DNA of 11,832 nucleotides from Rickettsiales bacterium (GTDB lineage: Bacteria > Pseudomonadota > Alphaproteobacteria > TMED127): NCBI GenBank assembly GCA_002690875.1, contig NZGH01000048.1, forward strand, positions 1 to 11,832, read 5' to 3'. The translations under genes were made by a program, and so were the position numbers. Of this stretch, positions 7,175 to 11,832 are shown in pieces. The notes under the pieces were generated by a model. The model had not been told where the DNA came from, did no database searches, and saw nothing but the letters and a program-made list of their open reading frames with translations. Every line of letters begins with the position of its first letter. Position 1 is the stretch's first letter.

Positions 7175-7207
7175 TTTTTTTTTAAGATAAATATAACCTC
7201 AAGTTGT

Positions 7208-7441
7208 ATGATAAAAGATATTTATTTGACATTTCATGACCCATTTTGGACGGTTATACTATTTATAGCATTATACTTCCCATTGAAAAAAATTTTACAT
7301 AATCTTTACTTAAGAAAACATTTTAAGGAAAATGGTGAACCAGATGAAACAGTTAAAAAAAAATTAATTAATAGAGCAAGACTTACTTCTATTTTGTTGT
7401 CGTTTGTTTTTAGCTATCTATACGTTCAAAATGTATTTTAA
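7208..7441 (+). CDS. small two-helix membrane protein, unknown function
   Basis: This is a 77-residue protein starting at ATG 7208, with no strong SD. It has a hydrophobic helix at about 13-33 (DPFWTVILFIALYFPLKKIL), a charged stretch at 34-56 (RKHFKENGEPDETVKKKLIN) and a second helix at about 58-75. The basic loop suggests it faces the cytoplasm with both ends outside. It is followed after 3 bp by the TPR gene, so the two are probably one transcript. It is divergent from the symporter, whose leader lies in the same spacer. I do not recognise the family. It lacks the features I would expect of a YjcH/DUF485 symporter partner. Confidence 0.65.
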   Translation: MIKDIYLTFHDPFWTVILFIALYFPLKKILHNLYLRKHFKENGEPDETVKKKLINRARLTSILLSFVFSYLYVQNVF

Positions 7442-7444
7442 TTT

Positions 7445-8065
7445 ATGAATATTAATATTTTAAGAAGATTTATTATAATCTGTGCGATTTCAACTTTTAT
7501 AATGTTTACTTTTTGGGCTGTTTATAAATCATTTGTAAATAGACCACCTGGTGATTACGAGACAGAGGTATGTGATAATAGATTAAAAGATAAAATGTGG
7601 GACAAGGCAATACAAGCAGCGAATGATGCGTTAATTAAAAACCCACAACATCGAGGAGCTATGATGTGTGAAGCAATAGCAAATATAAATAAGAAGGAAT
7701 ATAATCTTGCAAGTAAACAATTATCTGAATTGATTATTTTTTTGAATAAAACTCTTGTAAATGATGATCTAACCGGAAGAGGAACTCTAGCTGCTGCGTA
7801 TGCAAATAGAGGAATTATAAAAGATAGAAAAGGTGATTATGATGGAGCATTAAAAGATTACATTAAATCTTTAGAAACAGATGCTGAAGCTGTAGAGGGA
7901 CCTGGGTTAGGTGAAAAAATTTTATATATGATGGATAAACCATCCTCAATAAGGAAAAGAGCTCAATACATTTATGAACAACTAAAATTACCAGAAGATG
8001 AAAGAGTCCTAAGTCTTCCAGATCGTGACAAAGAGCAAATAATGCATAAACCTGGTAAACTTTAA
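7445..8065 (+). CDS. membrane-anchored TPR-repeat protein
   Basis: This is a 206-residue protein with one N-terminal helix (about 8-27) after the positive MNINILRR, so the rest should lie outside the cytoplasm (periplasmic). The soluble part contains helical repeats of tetratricopeptide type. The best is LAAAYANRGIIKDRKGDYDG (116-135), followed by ALKDYIKSLETDA, which fits the A-G-Y-A-P spacing of a canonical TPR. Weaker units lie at about 47-67 (MWDKAIQAANDALIKNP) and 70-100. TPRs mediate protein-protein contact, so a scaffold or assembly role is plausible, but the partner is unknown. It starts 3 bp after the previous gene. Its stop overlaps the convergent 66-residue gene by 4 bp. Confidence 0.75.
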   Translation: MNINILRRFIIICAISTFIMFTFWAVYKSFVNRPPGDYETEVCDNRLKDKMWDKAIQAANDALIKNPQHRGAMMCEAIANINKKEYNLASKQLSELIIFLNKTLVNDDLTGRGTLAAAYANRGIIKDRKGDYDGALKDYIKSLETDAEAVEGPGLGEKILYMMDKPSSIRKRAQYIYEQLKLPEDERVLSLPDRDKEQIMHKPGKL

Positions 8066-8262
8066 AAAGAAATAACTTTTAGGATATCTTTAAACAAAAC
8101 TAAAAAAAAATAAACTGCAGCTATACAACCAAACAAAAGCCTAACCCAATCGGACTCTCCATCCGGTCTTCTAAATGTAAGTCCATGGTATGCAATTACT
8201 GCGGTCACGATAAGAAAAACAATATTAACTAAATTTTCATATTCCTTTGGTATTTCAAACAT
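8062..8262 (-). CDS. small two-helix membrane protein, unknown function
   Basis: This is a 66-residue protein with helices at about 10-28 (LVNIVFLIVTAVIAYHGL) and 40-60 (VRLLFGCIAAVYFFLVLFKD), joined by the charged loop TFRRPDGESDW. It begins 2 bp after the stop of the next gene upstream, so the two are almost certainly co-transcribed. It overlaps the end of the TPR gene by 4 bp tail to tail. The tight packing and conserved-looking loop argue for a real gene. I do not recognise the family. Confidence 0.6.
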   Translation of the reverse strand: MFEIPKEYENLVNIVFLIVTAVIAYHGLTFRRPDGESDWVRLLFGCIAAVYFFLVLFKDILKVISF

Positions 8263-8264
8263 TT

Positions 8265-8759
8265 TTATTTCTTTTCATTTTTTTCTTGTTTGTAAAGTTC
8301 TGGATATATATTTTTCTTCTCAAAGTACGGAGGCAACAGTGTTGCAGGTTCATCGACTGTGATGATAGCTAAATAGAAAGATACCAGAAAGAATACAGTA
8401 ATTCCTAAAATCGAAAAAACAAATTTTGATAAACCTTTTGATCCAATTGGTTTTCCAAACTCAACATCATAGACATGATATTTTGGATCTTGAGGATTTA
8501 ATTTATTTACATTATCTAGGTGTACAATTTTTCTAGCATAGTGGCGTGCCCAATTGGGAATATTGTTACTTATAGTGTAACCTCTAAATATACTATCTAC
8601 TTGCGCTCGAGGTAGTTCGTGACCATGCCACTCTTTGTATGCTAGTTGCAAAAATTGAAATTCTCCAACTTCCAATTTATTAGCAGCCAGAAGTATCTCT
8701 GACTTTTTAGGGTTATCATCCCAATCTGGCTTAAGTAATGTTTGAAAAAAATCTTTCAC
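8265..8759 (-). CDS. single-helix membrane protein with N-terminal soluble domain, unknown function
   Basis: I favour the GTG at 8757-8759, giving 164 residues (VKDFFQTLLKPDWDDNP...). The frame is open up to an ATG at 8823-8825, but the extension is low-complexity (CDYLQFFFHFNIL) and overlaps the divergent DUF1674 gene. No clear SD decides the matter. From the GTG, residues 1-105 are soluble and partly helical (KSEILLAANKLEVGEFQFLQ, then LAYKEWHGHELPRAQVDSIF), with several Trp and His. A single helix lies at about 112-134, followed by a short tail ending in charged KQEKNEKK. The helix position suggests a cytoplasmic N-domain with the tail across the membrane. It is paired with the 66-residue membrane protein. 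I do not recognise the family. Confidence 0.6.
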   Translation of the reverse strand: MKDFFQTLLKPDWDDNPKKSEILLAANKLEVGEFQFLQLAYKEWHGHELPRAQVDSIFRGYTISNNIPNWARHYARKIVHLDNVNKLNPQDPKYHVYDVEFGKPIGSKGLSKFVFSILGITVFFLVSFYLAIITVDEPATLLPPYFEKKNIYPELYKQEKNEKK

Positions 8760-8792
8760 AGCATTATTATATGTAGAAATTAAAATATTAAA

Positions 8793-8960
8793 ATGAAAAA
8801 AAAATTGCAAATAATCGCAGATCAAGCTCTCAAAGAAGCATCTAATAGAAGAAAATTAAAACAAAAAGATAAAAATAAGTCTGAGATTAATGGTCCAAAA
8901 GGACCTGAACCAACAAGATATGGTGACTGGGAAAAAAAAGGTATTACCTATGACTTTTGA
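8793..8960 (+). CDS. DUF1674 / SDHAF4-like succinate dehydrogenase assembly factor
   Basis: This is a 55-residue gene, ATG 8793 to TGA 8958-8960, easily missed because of its size. Its C-terminal half carries the DUF1674 signature GPEPTRYGDWEKKGITYDF at residues 37-55, ending at the C-terminus as in the family. The N-terminal half is basic and helical (ALKEASNRRKLKQKDKNK). SDHAF4, the eukaryotic family member, binds the flavinylated SdhA subunit and helps assemble succinate dehydrogenase; bacterial DUF1674 proteins are presumed to do the same in the cytoplasm. It is divergent from the 164-residue membrane-protein gene (33-bp gap) and converges on acs with a 1-bp gap. In other alphaproteobacteria, from memory, DUF1674 sits near the heparinase-like/purH cluster, which is also in this window. 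Confidence 0.88.
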   Translation: MKKKLQIIADQALKEASNRRKLKQKDKNKSEINGPKGPEPTRYGDWEKKGITYDF

Positions 8961-8961
8961 T

Positions 8962-11106
8962 TTATTTATTTAATCTGTTGTCAATTAAACTCTGTACAAC
9001 TGTTGGATCAGCAAGCGTTGAGGTATCCCCTAGATTACTGTAGTCATTTTCAGCAACCTTTCTCAAAATTCTTCTCATAATTTTTCCAGACCTTGTCTTT
9101 GGCAAGCCTGGAGTAAAATGTATAATGTCTGGCGTCGCTACCGGGCCAATTTGTTTTCTAACCCAATGTTTTAGCGCTTTATTTAGTTCTTCGGACCCTT
9201 CTTCACCTGCATTTAAAGTAACATAACAATATAATCCATTACCTTTAATGTCATGCGGATAACCTACTACTGCTGCTTCAGCAACTTTTTCATGAGCAAC
9301 AAATGCACTTTCGATCTCAGCAGTTCCTAAGTTGTGTCCAGAAACAATTATAACATCATCCACTCTTCCCGTAATCCAATAATATCCATCCTTATCTCTT
9401 CGACATCCATCGCCGGTAAAATATTTCCCGTCAACTGTAGAAAAATATGTGTCAATAAATCTTTGATGGTCCCCGTAAACAGTTCTCATTTGACCTGGCC
9501 AAGAATCAGACATGCAAAGTCGACCTTTGCAAGCACCGCTCAATTCTTTTCCACTTTCATCAACGATTGCCGGTTTGATTCCGTAAAAAGGTTTCGTTGC
9601 TGAACCCGGTTTAAGATCAATTGCACCTGGTTGTGGTGAAATTAATATCCCACCTGTTTCTGTTTGCCACCAAGTATCAACTATTGGACATTTTGACTCT
9701 CCAACCACTTTGTAATACCACATCCACGCTTCTGGATTTATTGGTTCACCAACAGTTCCTAATAGTTTAAGTGATTTTCTACTCGATCTTTTTACAAAAG
9801 CATCACCTTCTCTCATCAGTGCTCTTAAAGCAGTCGGCGCCGTATAAAAAATATTAATGTTATGCTTATCACAAACATCCCAAAATCTTCCTGCATCTGG
9901 ATATGTAGGCAATCCTTCAAAAACAACTGTGGTTGCTCCGTTTGATAAAGGTCCATAAACAATATAACTGTGTCCAGTAACCCACCCAACATCCGCTGTG
10001 CACCAATAGATATCTCCGTCTTTATAATTAAAAATATATTCATGTGTCATAGATGCGTAAACAATATATCCACCACTTGTATGCAAAACTCCTTTCGGCT
10101 TACCAGTTGAACCGGAAGTATAGAGAATAAACAAAGGATCTTCTGCACTCATTTCTTCTGGTTCACAATCAGTTGAAGCATTTTCTGTAATATCGTGATA
10201 CCAAACATCTACATTGTCATTCCACTCAACATCTGCACCTGTATGTTTTAGAACTACACATTTTTTGACATCTGGACATTTGGTTAATGCTTCATCTGTT
10301 GTTTGCTTCAAAGGTATCGGTTTTGCACCTCTAATAGCTTGATCTGCTGTTATTACATACTCCGACTTACAATCTAAAATTCTTCCAGCTAAAGATTCAG
10401 CAGAGAAACCTCCAAAAACAACGGAATGTATTGCACCAATTCTTGCGCATGCTAACATAGAATAAACTGCTTGTGGAACCATAGGCATATAAATTGTAAC
10501 TCTATCTCCTTTTTTTACACCTATATCTTTTAAACCATTAGAAAGTTTACAAACTTCATCCTTTAACTCTTGATAAGAAATATTTCTAGAAACATTTGGA
10601 TCATCACCTTCAAATATTATAGCTGTTTCATTTGCTTTAGTCGGCAAATGTCTATCAATACAATTGTAAGATACATTTAATGTGCCATCGTAAAACCATT
10701 TAATATCAACTTTTTCTTTGCTATATGTAACATCTTTAATTTTTGAATATGGTTTAATCCAATTAATTCTTTTTCCATGTTCTTCCCAAAACTTTTCATT
10801 ATCTAAGACTGATTCTTCATACATTTTTTTATAGGATTTGTTGTTAACAAGAGCCATTTTTGCCCATTGTGGTGAAACTTTAAAAACGGGATCTTTTGTA
10901 TTTTTAGATTTAATTTGTTTTGAAATTTTTTGCTTTTTTTTAATCTTAGTTTTTTTGGCTTTAGGTTTAACTTTTTTCTTTTTAAATTTCTTATTTTTAA
11001 GTTTTTTAACTTTTATAAGCTTTTTTTTCTTCTTAGGTTTTTTAATACTTTTCTTTTTAAGTTTAATCTTCTTCTTTTTAGCTTTCTTTTTATTTTTCTT
11101 TGCCAT
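8962..11106 (-). CDS. acs: acetyl-CoA synthetase (AMP-forming) with lysine-rich N-terminal extension
   Basis: The 714-residue enzyme makes acetyl-CoA from acetate, ATP and CoA through acetyl-AMP. Core motifs are intact: [15 protein letters not shown] (228-242), the P-loop [11 protein letters not shown] (329-339), [15 protein letters not shown] (367-381), [10 protein letters not shown] (477-486, with the Trp that restricts the pocket to acetate), YFTGDG and GRVDDVI (580-586), and the C-terminal [14 protein letters not shown], whose Lys675 is the residue inhibited by acetylation in homologues. Canonical Acs is about 650 residues. Here residues 1-71 are an extra, highly basic tail with 42 lysines in the first 68 residues and no acidic residue. 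AAAGGG 7 bp before the ATG supports this start. The next Met (84) would cut into conserved sequence ([20 protein letters not shown]). It lies 15 bp after the EVE gene on the same strand. Confidence 0.97.
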   Translation of the reverse strand: MAKKNKKKAKKKKIKLKKKSIKKPKKKKKLIKVKKLKNKKFKKKKVKPKAKKTKIKKKQKISKQIKSKNTKDPVFKVSPQWAKMALVNNKSYKKMYEESVLDNEKFWEEHGKRINWIKPYSKIKDVTYSKEKVDIKWFYDGTLNVSYNCIDRHLPTKANETAIIFEGDDPNVSRNISYQELKDEVCKLSNGLKDIGVKKGDRVTIYMPMVPQAVYSMLACARIGAIHSVVFGGFSAESLAGRILDCKSEYVITADQAIRGAKPIPLKQTTDEALTKCPDVKKCVVLKHTGADVEWNDNVDVWYHDITENASTDCEPEEMSAEDPLFILYTSGSTGKPKGVLHTSGGYIVYASMTHEYIFNYKDGDIYWCTADVGWVTGHSYIVYGPLSNGATTVVFEGLPTYPDAGRFWDVCDKHNINIFYTAPTALRALMREGDAFVKRSSRKSLKLLGTVGEPINPEAWMWYYKVVGESKCPIVDTWWQTETGGILISPQPGAIDLKPGSATKPFYGIKPAIVDESGKELSGACKGRLCMSDSWPGQMRTVYGDHQRFIDTYFSTVDGKYFTGDGCRRDKDGYYWITGRVDDVIIVSGHNLGTAEIESAFVAHEKVAEAAVVGYPHDIKGNGLYCYVTLNAGEEGSEELNKALKHWVRKQIGPVATPDIIHFTPGLPKTRSGKIMRRILRKVAENDYSNLGDTSTLADPTVVQSLIDNRLNK

Positions 11107-11121
11107 CTGTCGCCCTTTTAT

Positions 11122-11541
11122 TTATGTAGTTATTTTACCCATCTTACAAATTATTTTCCAGCTTTTTGAGTCAATCGGCATCACAGATAGTCTTGGCTGT
11201 TTAACAAGAAATATATGAGAAATGGCTTTATTTGATTTAATTTCTCTTAAAGTTACAGGATTTTTTAGTTTTTTATGGAATTTTAACTGCACCGCAACAA
11301 ATCTTTCGGTCATATCTGTGGGATCTAAAAAGGCAGTTTTGATTACTTTTACTATACCTACAATTTCTTTCCCAATATTTGAATGATAAAAAAAACAAAG
11401 ATCTCCCTTATCCATATTTTTTAGATTTTTTGCTGCTTGATAATTTCTTACACCATCCCACATCGCTCCTTTTGATCCGCTTTTAATTTGTTGATCAATG
11501 GACCATACATTTGGTTCAGATTTTACTAACCAATATTTCAT
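11122..11541 (-). CDS. EVE-domain protein
   Basis: This is a 139-residue single-domain protein. The EVE (PUA-like) fold pattern is clear: MKYWLVKSEPNVWSIDQQ (1-18), WDGVRNYQAAKNLKNM (28-43), KGDLCFFYHSN (45-55), IVGIVKV (60-66) and DPTD (73-76). These form the pocket that in characterised relatives binds modified bases in DNA or RNA (the thymocyte nuclear protein 1 / YTH-like group). The biological ligand in bacteria is mostly unknown. Its ATG overlaps the stop of the upstream partial gene as ATGA (11538-11541), and acs follows after 15 bp, so the three appear to form one leftward transcript. No linked modification or restriction gene is present, so a housekeeping RNA-related role is as likely as defence. 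Confidence 0.9.
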   Translation of the reverse strand: MKYWLVKSEPNVWSIDQQIKSGSKGAMWDGVRNYQAAKNLKNMDKGDLCFFYHSNIGKEIVGIVKVIKTAFLDPTDMTERFVAVQLKFHKKLKNPVTLREIKSNKAISHIFLVKQPRLSVMPIDSKSWKIICKMGKITT

Positions 11542-11620
11542 AATTTTAAACCCGGTCCTTTCATAAAGGGTGCTTTTGGATCAAGAGGCCATCTAGCAGT
11601 TGATTCAATTTTAATATTGC
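11538..11620 (-). CDS. C-terminal fragment of an unidentified gene upstream of the EVE gene
   Basis: About 26 codons read leftward into the TGA at 11538-11540, ending ARWPLDPKAPFMKGPGLKL. The ATGA overlap with the EVE start is typical of a genuine operon neighbour. The frame is closed further upstream by a stop at 11655-11657. By about 11633 the sequence is already antisense to tsaD, so the 5' part of this gene is missing at the junction rather than short by nature. In many alphaproteobacteria the gene before the EVE gene encodes a YciI-like protein, but the visible residues are too few to claim that. Confidence 0.45.
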
Positions 11621-11632
11621 TTTTTTTACCGT

Positions 11633-11832
11633 TTTGCGGGTTTAAAAACTGCTGTTATGTTGAAAACGAAAAAAATAAGAGGTTACAAATCAAAATGTGA
11701 CATGGCAGCCTCTTTTCAAGAAACAATTAATCAAATTTTAAAAGTAAAGACAGCAAAAGCAATGGAAATTTTTTTAGATTTACATCCCATGTTAAAACAT
11801 AAAAATTTTGTAGTAGCTGGAGGTGTTGCATC
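11633..11832 (+). CDS. tsaD: tRNA N6-adenosine threonylcarbamoyltransferase, internal/3' fragment lacking its 5' part
   Basis: Reading rightward, the frame gives FAGLKTAVMLKTKKIRGY, then DMAASFQETINQILKVKTAK (residues 24-43 of the fragment) and FVVAGGVAS, before leaving the window. These match the TsaD/Kae1 blocks F-S-F-S-G-L-K-T-A-V, D-x-A-A-S-F-Q and the phosphate-binding V-A-G-G-V-A, which lie in the second half of the roughly 340-residue protein. TsaD transfers the threonylcarbamoyl group to A37 of ANN-decoding tRNAs and is normally essential. The homology begins before the ATG at 11657, so that ATG is not a real start, and an in-frame TAA lies at 11612-11614. The first half of the gene is absent here. 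It is either a rearranged pseudogene copy or the product of a chimeric joint; see findings. Confidence 0.8.

Noticed and set aside
6990..7207. Glycine or SAM-type riboswitch
   Set aside because: I could not find the conserved cores of these classes, despite their occurrence in SAR11.
7208..7441. YjcH/DUF485-type partner subunit of the symporter
   Set aside because: It has two helices but is shorter, transcribed divergently, and lacks the features I recall for that family.
8760..8825. ATG start for the 164-residue membrane protein at 8823-8825
   Set aside because: The added 22 residues are low-complexity and overlap the well-supported DUF1674 gene on the other strand. The GTG at 8757-8759 is preferred, though not proven.
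9334..10043. Small frames overlapping the acs core
   Set aside because: The Acs core is intact across this stretch and these frames show no family features.
10838..11218. Rightward phenylalanine/leucine-rich frames opposite the acs tail
   Set aside because: They are antisense readings of lysine codons (AAA/AAG read as TTT/CTT) and have no start signals or family features.
11122..11541. EVE protein as part of a restriction or defence system
   Set aside because: No McrBC, modification or nuclease gene is nearby. Its operon partner here is acs, so a defence role has no support in this window.
11657..11832. A complete gene starting at ATG 11657
   Set aside because: TsaD similarity (FAGLKTAV) begins upstream of this ATG, so it is an internal methionine of a truncated tsaD.

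Overview
The window looks like a chromosomal segment of a SAR11-type alphaproteobacterium (Pelagibacterales). It is very AT-rich, almost every intergenic gap is tiny or a 4-bp overlap, lysine, asparagine and isoleucine codons dominate, and the gene content (heparinase-like gene beside purH, acs, DUF1674, a lone pterin dehydratase) fits that group. The taxonomic call is inference from composition and gene content, with no database search.

Left part (1-1103). The start of a leftward PQQ-dependent sugar dehydrogenase faces a rightward unit: a near-consensus sigma70 promoter, tRNA-Gly(GCC), a small lipoprotein and phhB. Middle-left (1100-4956) is a tight leftward operon rpe > heparinase II/III-like gene > purH, joining pentose-phosphate and purine metabolism to an envelope-polysaccharide-type enzyme. 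It converges on phhB with a 4-bp overlap.

Centre (4957-7207). A strong hairpin terminator ends a leftward Na+/solute symporter of the SSS family. Its coding sequence is visibly less AT-rich than its neighbours. It begins with a TTG codon behind a good Shine-Dalgarno (SD) sequence, after a long leader of about 170 nt that contains inverted repeats and a possible anti-SD.

Centre-right (7208-8960) holds small, mostly unrecognised membrane proteins: a two-helix protein and a membrane-anchored TPR protein reading right, then two further membrane proteins reading left. Next is a 55-residue rightward gene with the DUF1674/SDHAF4 signature (succinate dehydrogenase assembly factor).

Right part (8962-11832). 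A leftward unit runs partial unknown gene > EVE-domain protein > acs. The acetyl-CoA synthetase carries an exceptional lysine-rich N-terminal tail: 42 of the first 68 residues are Lys, with no acidic residue before position 72. Beyond about 11620 the sequence switches abruptly to the 3' third of tsaD on the opposite strand, with its 5' part missing. This looks like a rearrangement or an inverted chimera joint.

Functionally, acs, the symporter and the SDH assembly factor could together serve uptake and oxidation of a small carboxylate such as acetate, but only the acs and SDHAF4 roles are well supported. I found no CRISPR array, insertion sequence, phage gene or defence system. The points most worth a second look are the Acs polylysine tail, the symporter leader and the tsaD junction.
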